A stretch of 64,000 bases of DNA from Gerris lacustris (GCA_951217055.1 OX578282.1:43328329-43392328); one strand, 5' to 3'; counted from the first letter of the stretch, positions 13,816-22,414 are shown. The notes: a model not told the origin generated them from the sequence alone. Translations and numbers: made by a program.

Positions 13816-16800
13816 GGCGCGAATATTCAATTTTAATGGATTTACACGCTTAGACGTCTCCATGTTCCGAGTTAGTGATTTTTAAAAAATGTCTGTTCTG
13901 TGTTTAGTCTATAGGCATACTCGTGAAACCTAAACCATTAGATTAATTTTATGACATTTGTCATTCATGCGTTCAGAAACATTGTACCCCGAAACGAAAT
14001 CAAGAAATGGATTTTAGCTATAAATTTTAAGAAGATACCTCAAAAAACTCTAAAATAACGCGGATTTTATTTTTGTAAACTGTTCCGACGGGTTTAATGA
14101 TAAAAAAATAAAAAATCTATTTTGTGATCCATTTAAAGTTTTTCATAGAGAAATCAAATTTCCGAGATATTGATGAAAATCAATCCGATTTTGCATAAAA
14201 TTAAAATCAAAGTGTAAATAATCTATTTTAAATGTATTTAAAAACTAGGAGTGCAATGCAGTTGTCTGCTTGCAATATTGAGCTGAGCGTGCATTTTAGT
14301 CTTAAACAATAAATATTTAAAAACAGCTGAAATCGGATCAAAAAAAGTAATATTTCTAATTTTTAATTAAATATCCTAGTAGCACAGCTGATACAAAAGA
14401 CATCCCTGGGATATCCTTTTGTCCAGATTTGAGCCTGTCCATAACCGTTGATCCATGGGTTCCCCTATAGTTTATCCCGTTTGGATGCCTCATTGGCTCA
14501 TCCTAAGGTGTCCGTGTCCAGTTAGGGGTAATCCTATGGATGAGTTATAATTTCTAAAGCTTTTTTGCTTTTATAAAAAAATGTTAACAGATTTAATTAG
14601 AAATGGATTTATTTACTTAATACATAAAGAATGATGTTTCAGTGAAAGCTATGTATATGAACAATCCTCAAATTATTTATAAAAGTTATGGTGTAAGGTT
14701 GAAGTATTCATTTCCAATTACACTGAGTCGGAAATGACTCATAGCTGAGTGGATAGAGTAATAGACTGAGTGGATAGAGTAATAGACTGACACTTGGGAG
14801 GCACTGGGTTCAAATCTCGCAGGGATAACATACAACTTCTAGTACTAAATTCAGAGAATTAACATAAAGCGCTGTAACTGATAATATCCATATAGCAATT
14901 GTCACAAATTATCATTATTTTAAAAAATTACATTTTAAGCATCCAGCATATGTCCCAAAACTGTTTATAGCATACCCCACTGGATGTGCTCTGGAAGTCC
15001 CTTGGACATTAGGTCATCCAGGAGACATCCAAAAGCAAAACATCTACCCTCCACAGGATGTGTCAATGGACCAAGTGACTGGTCCTGTGGATATCCTTTG
15101 GACAAACTCGTGCTACTTGGAAAAGCATTTCTTCCTGTTTTTCTATTTTACCCCCCTCTTCAATGAAAATATTACAAAAGTGCACCAACAATAACTATAC
15201 TCTTAAAGAGCTTTCCTACGACATGCATCAGCATCATGAAGGGCATCTACTATTTTAACTTATGTACCCCGTACCCTTGTGAACCTATTTGGACCATTTC
15301 AGATTTATTCCTTCCTGTGGTTGGTCACTATGACCGTGCCGAATTTTGTGTGGATCTGTTCAACCGTTCAGGAGGAATCTTTTGTACCCCGTACCCTTGT
15401 GTACCAGTTTGGGCCATTTCAGATTTATACATTCCTGTGGTTGGTCACATTGTCCGCGCCGAATTTTGTGCGGATCGGTTCAGCCGTTCAAGAGGAGTAT
15501 GCGTCAAAACAAATGCAAAGTGTAGTAAAAGAGCTTCGCTTCGCTCAGCTCAATAAAGTGATTAGATTAAATATTATAGGATTTAATTTCAAACTTAGAA
15601 TCTTACTATTAAAAATATTTGTTGTTAAGATTTTATTTATTAGTAGCACAAATTAAGATAAATATAAAAGGGATGTACAGAAGAAATAATAATATTAATG
15701 ATCATAATAGCAATGTATTTTGCTTATATTACGCTATATATTATGGATGTATTATACTATATAATAGAAATATATTAATTCAGATCTGTAGCAAAAATAA
15801 AAAATACTTTAAACATTATAAATTATACATTCTGAAGCGTGGCTAGGGTAACCGGCTCGTACGATTATATAAAGAAAAAATTATTTTACTTGTCACTTCA
15901 TATTTTTGAAGTTTTTTTTTCTGTAAAACAAGAAGGTTATTTTACTTAAGGTTGATACTTATATTTGTTTCGTCAGGCTGTATATAAGGGGTTTATGCTG
16001 TTTTTATTATAAATTCATGAAGGGTGTAGTAGGCTCGAGTCACTAGGTTTACTTAAAAACTCAAATTGTTTTTAACAGTCTCCTGAAAAATGCCACACTT
16101 TTTTTTATTTTTCATATTTTTACTTTACATTACTTTCTTCATTGTAATATAAGAGAAATTATTCTATCATGTTTTACTTTAGTGTTTTTTTTTTTCTTTT
16201 TCATATACGAAGTATATAACACAGAAAGACAGCAGTGTAATAACAAAAGTAAAAGTTGCCAAATAATGTCGCGATCATGCTCAAAAATATGCATGGATGA
16301 CAGAAACATTGTTCATTTAAATAAATCGGCCAAGTACGTGCTTTCATCACACTCAAAGGCTCCGTAGGCAATTTAACAAATAAGACAAGTTTGTTAACCA
16401 GCATAATCGGCCCAGCCGTTCAGATGGCGGCCATTTAAAAGTTTTTTTTTTTTTACGATAACTTTTGAACCATTTATTATATATAATGCCGTGGAACAAA
16501 CGTTACATTTTTTTTCTCACAAAATATGCCACGTATGAAAAATTCCTGGGACAAAGAATAACTATACTCTTTTTAGTTTGTTTCTTTCATATGTTCAAAA
16601 ATAGAGGATAGGACGGGGAGACGAAAAACGCAATTTTTATGGACACATGACGCGCACAAGGTGAATTGGTACAAAAACGAAACTGAATATATATTTTTAC
16701 TCAGGGTATATCCTCGACTTACATTTAAACCCCTACATAATGTTTCCGTCAAAAGTATTTCAACCCCTAGTTTTTGAAAAAATCTTTTTTGGGCTTTCCT

Positions 16801-17701
16801 ATCATTTTCCTTTGATTGGGTTGTTACATGTAACATAACTGCAAAGTTTCCAATTTTTGTGTCGGATACTTTGAGATCATGTGCCTTACAGGCAGACAGA
16901 CAGATAGATAACCGCAGGAAAATGTAAGGTAAGGACCCTCGTTTTTGGCTACGGATCCTAAAAAAATAAAAATAAATTATATGTACGTGTATAAAGCTAG
17001 AGCTTATACATTTTTAAAAATCGCTTATAAAATGATTTAATGAAAGTCTCCTTGCTGTATTAGTATGACATATTGCTTCCTCGGATCCCTACCTAAACCA
17101 ATGGTCACCTAAGTTTGATAAAGTATGATGCCTAAATATGTCGAATCCGACCTTTTAGCGAGTTTTCGAAGAAAATTAAGCTATTGCAATGGCTTTAAAA
17201 TTTTTTAGACAAAGGAATACTTACTCATTGAAGTAATTCGGGGTTGGTACCCAAGTAAATGAGATATATTTTATTGCTTAGCAAACACTAATTTAACATA
17301 ATTTTAAAATTTACTTAACACATAATTTGTTACAAATTATATTTTTAAAATATTATTGTTACAATAATATTTTTCAAACAAGTAATAATTTAATTACGTC
17401 TTTAATTATTATTTTATTTTTGGATTGTAATTAAGTATAAAATATTACTTTTTATTTATATACGTGATTTTAAACAAGTGTTTAAAAAACTTGTGTTTAA
17501 TTTTAAGCTTAAAATAAAAACTAACTTTTAACTAAAATTTAGACTAGCTTCTTAAATGAAGGGTTGTGGTTTTGTCTTCTTTTTTTAACTTTTTCATTAC
17601 GTGCAATTAAAAGCAAACTGCAATTTCACTTATGTTTAAAAACGGTATCGTCGTTATGTAACAACTTCATTCATTCATATAATAATATGTAATAAGTGTG
17701 T

Positions 17702-17745
<44 letters not shown>

Positions 17746-20700
17746 GTAGTGTGTGAATTTGTTTGTCGATATTAAAAACCACTATATTCACATTAATGGG
17801 TTTGATTTACGTGTCGCTTAATGGCTACCCCCTTAAGACCGATAACCGAGCCGGTATTAAGTTTGATAAAGTATGATGCCTAAATATGTCGAATCCGACC
17901 TTTTAGCGAGTTTTCGAAGAAAATTAAGCTATTGCAATGGCTTTAAAATTTTTGAAAATTTTCTTTATGGAAATCCGTTTTAGACCATTCTTAATCGATT
18001 CCTGAAATTTAACATTTTTATTTATGTATGTGTCATTCCAGGCGATATCTCTCCCTAGGATGCACTTAAAAAATCCAAACAAATTTTAATATTTCAATAA
18101 TATCAAAAGAAGGGATGTGTTCGTTGGCCAGAATGTTTGGAGTCCATTTAGGGGTCAAATTTTGACAATTTAGGGTCAAAAATAGCATAAAAACGTGGTT
18201 TTTCTATTCTACCCCTCTCTTATATGAAAATATGAAAAAAGTGTAACAAACAATTACTGTACTGTTCATGAGCTTTCCAACGATATGCATCTTGAAGGTT
18301 ATATACTATTTTTACTATTGTACCCCGTACCCCTGTGCACCAATTTTTTTTTTCACCCATCCAAATTCTAAACCAAAATTTTCCTATATTATCATAAGCC
18401 AATAATACGGAGATTTCTTTGAAAATTCGCTCATTACGTCATGGTGCATGACTGGTCTTTTTTTGTAGTGTTTTTCTTTGTGCAATAGTTATTTAGACTA
18501 AGAAGTATTATCTCTTTATTATATGAAAGTGTTAATTTCCCTGTGTTTTATTAACTTAAAAAGGAATATTTTCACTTCTATATACCCATAAGATTATTGT
18601 TCCTTTGTCCAAAAGTTATTTAATATCGGAAAATAAAAAGTTGAGTCACATACGGCAGATTTTCTGTATTGTGAGAGGGATTTAAAAATACGAGTTACTA
18701 AAAATTAGGTTGAACGAATGCGCGAGAGGAATCAATATGCGAGTTACGACAATTAATACTGGACAATAAGTGGGCTAATTTTAACTTGACTAATTTTGAC
18801 TAACATCGACGGACAGACTCGAAACCAAATCGTTTGAAGAACATATTATGTTCTTCGTTTAAGAACATATTAGGTTTGTTCCAAGAGCCAATTATAGAAC
18901 GGTTCTAGAACCAGTTCAGGATTTTTTAATGCGCATGCGTCTATGAGGACTGGTTCAGAACTGATTCAAAAAGAGGAGCCTGTTGGAACGATTTTAGAAC
19001 TCTTTCAGAACTGCAACCTTCATGTTACCTCTCTTTATCTTGTTTTTATTTTCCTCTTCGTATCTCTCCACGTGTTTTGTTTATGTTCACTCAGAAATAG
19101 ATTACTTACGTGAACATATTCTATTGCTAAACTCAACTAAGTTTATAAAATGCACATTAGGGCAATTCGTTTAAGTTACAAATTTATCACATTGTCATTT
19201 CTGAATGATTAAATTTCGCTCTCACATTTGGGATTCGTCAGGCTCGTAACAATCCTGTCTTTTAGTTTCAGTTGCCTATTAAAAATTTGTTTGTATAAAT
19301 TGTAATTTTTTTAAACATTAACTGTTAAATCATATAAAAAGTAGGTACCGGTGTGGAAATCCCACACATGACTTCCATGAAATGTTGTGGAGTCAATACG
19401 CGATCAAGAGAGAACTCAGTATTTACACCCATTTTCATGGAAGTAAAAAACATTAAAATACCCATATCTCCAAAACCGCTTGTGCCCAAAAAGTATAGGT
19501 ACAATCTACTAAATAGGACACATAATATATATATACCCCAAACAAAATAGAAATCAAATAATGTCTACTGAAGTTATCGTCGACAGACCTATTTCGTGCT
19601 TAAGTGACTACAGCTCCGAAACGTCGCGTCGTGAGCTACGATGTTTGGGTTTGTCGCCATCAGTTTTTCCGACAAAAGTTGTAAAAAATGCCGCAGACCG
19701 CATCTCAATACCATATATCTTGAAGCGTTATGTTATTAAAGGTTTAGTTACATCCGAACGTACATACACAGACGTATATGAAACGGATTTTAATGATATC
19801 CCCGGGTTTGTAAGACCCCTCCTTCACAGAGATCTCGGAATCAAGTTTCGGATGATTAAATGTGAATTTTATCTTGGCTTATTAAAAATAAACCCTCATA
19901 TAAGAAAAGGTCAACCACACATTAAGAAATATTTACAAATAAAGGGTTCAAAACTACAGAAAAGAAAATTATAAGAACAATTTATCTAGGTTTTTTTTGT
20001 AGTCTGTAAATCATCGGCGGATGTACACACAAAAAGATCGGAGGTAATTCTTATAAAGGACTCAAAGTCGCTATGAGAAATTATAATTATCAAGAGGAAT
20101 AAATAATATAAAATATTAATTATATTTTATTATTCCAATGTACTATCATGATAAAAAATAATACGTAAAGAAGAAAGAAGTAGTATAATATATTAACTGT
20201 GGAGAGAGAAACAAAACATGCTAGGAAACAGAAATATCAAGAAAAGAAACGAAAACAAATGTTAGGTTATAGTTGAACAGTAGTAGTAGTGTAACCTACA
20301 CGCCTCCGTATATTAGTATTAGTAGTTCTCGTCGAGTTCCTGCTTCAGTCCGAGAACTGTTTTCACGGTTCTAGGACTGTCCCAGAACCGTTCGTCTTTC
20401 TGTTGGAACACGGGACTAAAAGTTCCAGAACCGTCCGAGAAGCGTGTAGGAACGGTCTTTCGATACTGCGCATGCTCCCGGCAGTTCTAGAACCGTCCGA
20501 GGCTCTGTTGGAACAAACCTATTATGTTCTTCGTTTATGCACATGTTATGTTCGTCGTTTAAGAACATATTATGTTCTACGTTAAAAAACATATTTTGTT
20601 CTTCGTCTAAGATAAGAACATATTATGTCCTTTGATGTTGAAGAAATATATAGCTCGTTGACAAAATAAATCCTTTAACAGGGTAACAATGTTTGCATTA

Positions 20701-20959
20701 CCTTAAGTAAACTTGGTAAGCAAAAATTAATATATTTAAAAACATAATTAACCAATTAAAACGATTATTTCCGTTTATTATAAATAAACGGAAGTGTTTT
20801 TTTTTTTGTTTTTTTATAAAAATCAATATTTACCAGGTTAGCAAAAATGACAGCTCCATATTTCTGACGTAGAATTTCTTCTTGCTTAATTTGATTCTGA
20901 CCTTGAGCGTAATAGTAATTAAAAATATTTATAATTAAAACAACCACGTAAGCTTGCAT
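1..20959 (-). CDS. Histidine acid phosphatase, secreted/lysosomal (5' part, runs off left edge)
   Basis: The CDS joins, in transcript order, 20959-20834, 12335-12237, 10197-9973, 8739-8554, 7170-7044 and 42-1. All five introns are GT-AG and the frame is kept throughout (four phase 0 junctions, then phase 1). About 268 codons are present; family members usually have 350-430. The protein begins with a signal peptide, then has the RHGDRT catalytic signature (exon 2), a QLTREG turn, the [18 protein letters not shown] block (exon 3) and a KLPDWA block (exon 5). These are landmarks of the histidine phosphatase clade 2, which hydrolyses phosphomonoesters at acid pH through a phosphohistidine intermediate, in lysosomes or after secretion. 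The C-terminal HD proton-donor motif must lie left of the window. Insect venom and salivary acid phosphatases belong here, but a venom role cannot be read from the sequence. Introns 1 (8.5 kb) and 5 (7 kb) are full of repeats. Confidence 0.9.
951..1687 (+). repeat. Repeat family 'CATCGCG' copy 1
   Basis: It begins TAGGCATCGCGTGGCTCTAT, passes through a TTTCCCGTCCTGAAATTCCA block, then a CAGACAGACAGACAG run, and ends at GAAGCTCGCTACGCTCGCTT-CAA, a short inverted hairpin. Other copies are at 48989, 56789 and 57743 (inverted). No protein is encoded. Common ends and a 3' hairpin suggest a non-autonomous mobile element. Confidence 0.7.
1688..3213. other. Intron 5 of acid phosphatase, no further feature seen
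   Basis: AT-rich intronic sequence. No coding frame or repeat with recognisable ends was found on either strand. Confidence 0.5.
3214..4369. mobile_element. TIR element with internal 287-bp tandem repeats
   Basis: The ends are 16-bp perfect inverted repeats, TTAGGGTTTTGTAGAT at 3214-3229 and its complement at 4354-4369. Inside are three tandem units starting near 3452, 3739 and 4027 (period 287-288 bp), each with 'GGTATCAAATGAAAGCTGCT', a C tract and 'ATTCATGCTAATA'. A tRNA-like B-box lies near the right end. No clear target duplication and no ORF; probably non-autonomous. Confidence 0.7.
4265..4312 (-). repeat. tRNA-like T-arm/B-box segment
   Basis: The minus strand contains CGCGGGTTCGATCCCCCGGG, a classic T-arm with B box (GGTTCGATCC). 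The 5' half of a tRNA is not convincing, so it is best read as a SINE fragment inside the TIR element. Confidence 0.4.
4648..5170. repeat. Minisatellite, 22-bp unit in 88-bp higher-order repeat
   Basis: About 24 units of a 22-bp motif, of type GTAAATCAATACAATTCTGT-CG. Four variants recur in fixed order (…ATATGATTCTGTCA, …ATACAATTCTGTCG, GCAAATC…TTTTGTCG, ATTAATCAATCC…TCT), giving an 88-bp higher-order period across about 4740-5130. Confidence 0.9.
5171..6999. other. Intronic repeat remnants (phosphatase intron 5)
   Basis: 5990-6300 and 6340-6540 are fragments of a dispersed repeat whose 3' module reads 'AATGTTCCCTTT…GCTTCCGTTACCTTCGGTAAGCTCGG'. The same module recurs at 13390-13535. No coding content. 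Confidence 0.45.
7044..7170 (-). CDS. Acid phosphatase exon 5
   Basis: This exon has 127 nt between TTTCAG and GCAG|GTAATA. It starts in phase 0 with [20 protein letters not shown], and it ends one base into a glycine codon (phase 1). 'LPDWA' is the conserved LPxW element. The following [20 protein letters not shown] corresponds to the helix leading to the glycine before 'PLL'. The open frame continues past the splice site to 6928, but that continuation has no family resemblance and is intron. Confidence 0.88.
7340..7580 (-). repeat. SINE-like tRNA-derived segment
   Basis: The minus strand has GATTCCGGGTTCGATTTCCG near 7520-7550, a B-box-like T arm in the intron between exons 4 and 5. The A box is not clear. 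Confidence 0.3.
7829..8510 (+). mobile_element. Helentron/DINE-like non-autonomous element, copy 1
   Basis: It starts TTTAGCGAATTTTCAAAGAA, has a central expanded microsatellite, and ends with a hairpin GTCATGGTACATGAC followed by TGGACTTTTTT. Conserved blocks include GTGTCACTCCAGACGATATC, GGGGTCAAATTTTGACC and TTTTGTACCCCGTACCCCTG. Copies 2 (17902-18456) and 3 (33489-34080) share both ends. A central microsatellite plus a 3' hairpin is the layout of DINE-1/Helentron-type elements; the class assignment is inference. Confidence 0.6.
7968..8091. repeat. (TGTATGTATATA)n microsatellite
   Basis: About 10 units of a 12-bp motif inside the element. It produces spurious HTYI/YVCI ORFs on both strands. 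Copy 3 of the element has only about 3 units. Confidence 0.95.
8554..8739 (-). CDS. Acid phosphatase exon 4
   Basis: This exon has 62 codons between AATCCAG and GAG|GTAATC, phase 0. It reads [20 protein letters not shown] and later [16 protein letters not shown]. The family has a '(L)LY....C..Y' segment directly after the HTVP block, and the cysteine usually forms a disulfide. The 'LYDTLKIE' end matches the family's helix 'L.D.L..E' before the LPxW element. The internal ATG at 8739 is not the gene start, because the exon continues the frame of exon 3. Confidence 0.9.
9163..9356. mobile_element. Small foldback (MITE-like)
   Basis: ACTTGGCCAGTTTCTGAATG at 9163 is matched by its complement at 9333-9355. 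A second, outer inverted pair (CATTGTGGCCAAGTCTACTC near 9081 and GACGTGGCCACAATG near 9430) brackets it. No ORF. Confidence 0.55.
9610..9760. repeat. ATTA/TAAT low-complexity tract
   Basis: Almost pure A/T sequence made of overlapping ATTAATTA and TATAATTA palindromes, in intron 3 just downstream of phosphatase exon 3. Confidence 0.9.
9973..10197 (-). CDS. Acid phosphatase exon 3
   Basis: This exon has 75 codons between TTTTTCAG and AAC|GTAAGT, phase 0. It starts [20 protein letters not shown] and contains [20 protein letters not shown]. The second block corresponds to '[22 protein letters not shown]' in lysosomal and prostatic enzymes and holds the third active-site arginine (here SDR). 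[14 protein letters not shown] closes the exon, as in the family, where W/FQPIPVHTVP precedes the substrate pocket. Here the usual RST is ISS. Confidence 0.92.
10198..12236. other. Intron 2 of acid phosphatase
   Basis: Contains G(12) and C(9) homopolymers and a short (TA)n at 11990-12020. No coding segment or bounded repeat was recognised. Confidence 0.5.
12237..12335 (-). CDS. Acid phosphatase exon 2 (catalytic RHGDRT)
   Basis: This exon has 33 codons between TTTGCAG and AGG|GTAATA, phase 0 at both ends. It begins LYRHGDRT: the histidine is the phosphate-accepting nucleophile and the arginines bind phosphate in this family. It continues through [12 protein letters not shown], matching the 'W..G.GQLT..G' element that follows the catalytic motif in animal acid phosphatases. 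It is too short to show as a long ORF and was found by reading the minus strand. Confidence 0.92.
13115..13540 (+). repeat. Chimeric dispersed repeat
   Basis: The 5' part (TCGCTGTTGGTTTTACTAAA … TCCAACGAACTCG … AAATCGGTCGACATTTACTC) matches the middle of the CATCGCG family. The 3' part (AATGTTCCCTTATGTCTGAA … GCTTCCGTTACCTTCGGTAA) matches the 6170-6540 repeats instead. Confidence 0.55.
13741..13811. repeat. (TA)n microsatellite
   Basis: Pure TA dinucleotide run of about 70 bp in phosphatase intron 1. Confidence 0.95.
14383..15122. mobile_element. MITE with short TIRs, interrupted by a SINE
   Basis: AGTAGCAC…CAAAAG…GGATATCC at the left is inverted at the right (GGATATCCTTTGGACAAA…GTGCTACT). 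The interior holds repeated 'CATCC' blocks. A tRNA-derived SINE lies inside at about 14735-14850. Confidence 0.5.
14735..14850 (+). repeat. tRNA-derived SINE with duplicated A box
   Basis: CATAGCTGAGTGGATAGAGT is A-box-like and GGGTTCAAATCTC is B-box-like, at tRNA spacing. A 21-bp piece, TGAGTGGATAGAGTAATAGA-C, is tandemly doubled, so two A boxes precede one B box. Confidence 0.5.
15125..15500 (+). repeat. Partial DINE-like fragment with internal duplication
   Basis: Contains 'TTTTACCCCCC…ATGAAAATAT' and 'CTTAAAGAGCTTTCCTACGA' blocks of the DINE-like family, then two diverged tandem copies (about 125 bp) of GTACCCCGTACCCTTGTG… …CCATTTCAGATTTAT. The long ORFs here are artefacts of this duplication. 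Confidence 0.4.
16195..16965 (+). repeat. Dispersed repeat family G, copy 1
   Basis: Shared blocks are TCGGCCAAGTACGTGCTTTC, GCTCCGTAGGCAA, GGCGGCCATTTAAAAGTTTT and a tail with CAGACAGACAGAT…GCAGGAAAAT and 'GGATCCTAAAAA'. Related copies are at 27440-27825 and 59690-60480. Confidence 0.55.
17111..17206 (+). repeat. 96-bp direct repeat X (left copy)
   Basis: Runs from AAGTTTGATAAAGTATGATG to GGCTTTAAAATTTTT and is essentially identical to 17859-17954. The two copies flank element E. Confidence 0.85.
17207..17858. mobile_element. AT-rich element E, copy 1
   Basis: Runs from AGACAAAGGAATACTTACTC to AAGACCGATAACCGAGCCGG-TATT. It is nearly identical to 23707-24435 apart from the length of a central (TA)n. 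No ORF and no clear TIR. Identity so high over about 650 bp implies recent movement or duplication. Confidence 0.75.
17859..18456 (+). mobile_element. DINE-like element copy 2 preceded by repeat X
   Basis: The second copy of X (17859-17954) runs on into the DINE-like family, which starts near 17902. It has the conserved GGGTCAAATTTTGAC and GTACCCCGTACCCCTG blocks and ends in the GTCATGGTGCATGAC hairpin. The central microsatellite is almost absent here. Confidence 0.6.
18836..18872. repeat. Minisatellite, left part (split by element insertion)
   Basis: AAGAACATATTATGTTCTTC-GTTT units continue at 20520-20640 on the other side of the 18873-20519 element. Confidence 0.7.
19368..19550 (+). CDS. 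Short ORF upstream in the transposon-like element
   Basis: From ATG at 19368 (the frame is open a little further upstream but without ATG), about 60 codons: [17 protein letters not shown]… ending in HNIYIPQTK. It has one Cys-Cys pair and no recognised domain. It may be a first exon of the 137-aa frame, or noise. Confidence 0.2.
   Translation: MTSMKCCGVNTRSRENSVFTPIFMEVKNIKIPISPKPLVPKKYRYNLLNRTHNIYIPQTK
19561..19974 (+). CDS. 137-aa ORF inside the transposon-like element
   Basis: ATG at 19561, TAA ending at 19974. The protein starts [20 protein letters not shown] and contains [20 protein letters not shown] and a basic C terminus ([10 protein letters not shown]). The composition looks protein-like, not low-complexity. 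No DDE/D signature or zinc-finger pattern is seen, so it is not obviously a transposase. It could be an accessory or captured gene, or the remnant of a longer one. It lies 10 bp after the stop of a short upstream frame (ATG 19368 to 19550) in a different frame, so a spliced or frameshifted single gene is possible. Confidence 0.4.
   Translation: MSTEVIVDRPISCLSDYSSETSRRELRCLGLSPSVFPTKVVKNAADRISIPYILKRYVIKGLVTSERTYTDVYETDFNDIPGFVRPLLHRDLGIKFRMIKCEFYLGLLKINPHIRKGQPHIKKYLQIKGSKLQKRKL
20520..20640. repeat. Minisatellite, right part
   Basis: About four diverged units of TTATGTTCTTCGTTTAAGAA-CATA type. These are the same array as at 18836-18872. Confidence 0.75.
20834..20959 (-). CDS. Acid phosphatase exon 1 (start codon, signal peptide)
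   Basis: This exon has 42 codons from ATG at 20959-20957. The N terminus [20 protein letters not shown] is a hydrophobic signal peptide with likely cleavage near residue 20. It is followed by a polar stretch and then GAVIFANL, which leads into the catalytic strand. The exon ends CTG|GTAAAT in phase 0. The open frame extends upstream to a GTG at 20974, but no upstream in-frame ATG is seen, and the 20959 ATG has a purine at -3. The joined peptide reads [12 protein letters not shown], the expected spacing for this family. Confidence 0.85.
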
Positions 20960-20994
20960 TTCTTCTATTAACACCTTATCTCTGACTAGCTCAC

Positions 20995-21000
20995 TTTATA
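20995..21000 (-). promoter_or_regulatory. TATA-like box upstream of acid phosphatase
   Basis: TATAAAG on the minus strand lies about 36 bp upstream of the chosen ATG. A TSS about 30 bp downstream would leave a 5' UTR of only about 10 nt, so it may not be the functional box. Confidence 0.25.
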
Positions 21001-21534
21001 ACTTCAAATAAAAACTAGCTAACTTTAAATTAAAATTTGACAGTTAAAAGAAATAAGAAAAGAGAAATTATTTTTGGTTTGAGCACTTATAATAAAACAC
21101 TTTATGAATTAAGCATGTACCATATTATATATACATTTTTTAAAATTATTTATAATTTTAAAGCAGTATGAAATACACTAAATGGCATGTTTTGAAGTGA
21201 GAACATGATTGCCTCGTTTAATTTTCTGTACTGGATATTTTTATGTTTTGTCCCATGTTTGTTACTGTTATCAATATTGAAAGCTTTTAAGCGTAACATA
21301 ATTAAGTTGTCAGCCTTGACTCTGGCAATGTTATTGTGTATGTATTAACTTTCTAAAAAGACTTTTTACAGTACTTATTAGAACTTCCCTTATCTTGTTT
21401 TTATCATAAATCGTATCAGGAGATTTTTATAGCCTTTTTTATTTCCTGCTTTTGCATGGGTTTGTATTTTTTTTAAAAAAAAGTTGTATTACTTTTTTTA
21501 TATTTCATAGAAATTTATGTAATAGGTTTCCACG

Positions 21535-21745
21535 GTGAGAGCTACAAATCTAGATCTTCCAGAATAAACCAGAGATTTTACGAATCCCCAAGTTTCGAAC
21601 CTATTACTGGGATTATTACTTAAGATGAGAGTGATTTGCAACTGTGTGATCATCCCTGTAATGGGCTCGAAACATAGAGATTAAAAAAATCTCTATAGTG
21701 GTCTCCTCCGGAAGATCTAGATATATGTCATAGAACACATAGAAA
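21535..21745. mobile_element. Foldback element of about 210 bp
   Basis: AAATCTAGATCTTCCAGAAT … GTTTCGAACCTATTAC at the left is inverted as GTAATGGGCTCGAAAC … CCGGAAGATCTAGATAT at the right. No coding sequence. Confidence 0.55.
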
Positions 21746-21837
21746 AAATTATATCTGTGAATATAATAAATATTTAAAGCAATATTTATATTATTTTTAT
21801 TCTTTTAATTCATTATTTATAAAAAAAAATACCATTA

Positions 21838-22414
21838 TAGTCCAGGGGATAGCTTGCAACAAAATTTTCTGACTTACATCAAGCTAGAATTTTGTGTATA
21901 AGTAAATCTTTTGGTGTCTTTCCAGAGTATGTGGTCGACTAAATTCGTCTGCGGGACATAGCTTGGCAATAAAAATTTGAAAAAAAACCCCGGTGTAGAC
22001 CGGCCATATCACGCCTATTCTGGTGGACAATGTGATTTACATGATCCTGAGTACAAAATTAGTTAGTCGACCAAATATCAAGATTATATTAGTTTGTCAC
22101 TTGATAGGTGACCACTTTGATTTGGGGTAATATTTGAATAAGTAACCTATCAAGTGACAAACTACCATCAACTTGACTTTTAATCTACTAACTAATTTTG
22201 TGCTTAGGATTGTGAAAGTCATATTGACCACCACAAGAGCGGACCATGGCCGCTCTCCACCGGTTTGTTTTTTCAAATGCCTATTGCCAAGCTATGTCCC
22301 GCAGACGAACTTAGCCGTCCACATTTTCTTAAAAGGCACCAAACGATTACCTTACACACAAAATTCTAGCCTGCTGTTAGTCAGACACTTTTTTGCACGC
22401 TATCTCCTGGACTA
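21838..22414. mobile_element. Long inverted-repeat (foldback) element
   Basis: TAGTCCAGGGGATAGCTTGC at the left is mirrored by GCACGCTATCTCCTGGACTA at the right. Inner matches include TTGGCAAT/ATTGCCAAGCTATGTCCCGC and a perfect inner pair GTTTGTCACTTGATAGGT / ACCTATCAAGTGACAAAC. The arms span roughly 270 bp each. Confidence 0.75.

Larger units (their letters stand above)
18873..20519. mobile_element. 1.65-kb TIR transposon-like element
   Basis: The ends are GGTTTGTTCCAA…GAGCC and the inverted GGCTC…TTGGAACAAACC. GGTTCTAGAACC-type motifs recur inside both subterminal regions. Both flanks carry TATTA (18868-18872 and 20520-20524). Removing the element and one TATTA restores AAGAACATATTATGTTCTTC, which is the local minisatellite unit. 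That supports a genuine 5-bp target duplication. The interior carries an ORF of 137 codons (19561) and a shorter one (19368). The superfamily is not recognised. Confidence 0.8.

Noticed and set aside
15236..15656. Two overlapping ORFs of 106 and 125 codons
   Set aside because: Produced by a tandem duplication of DINE-like repeat text in two frames; no domain.
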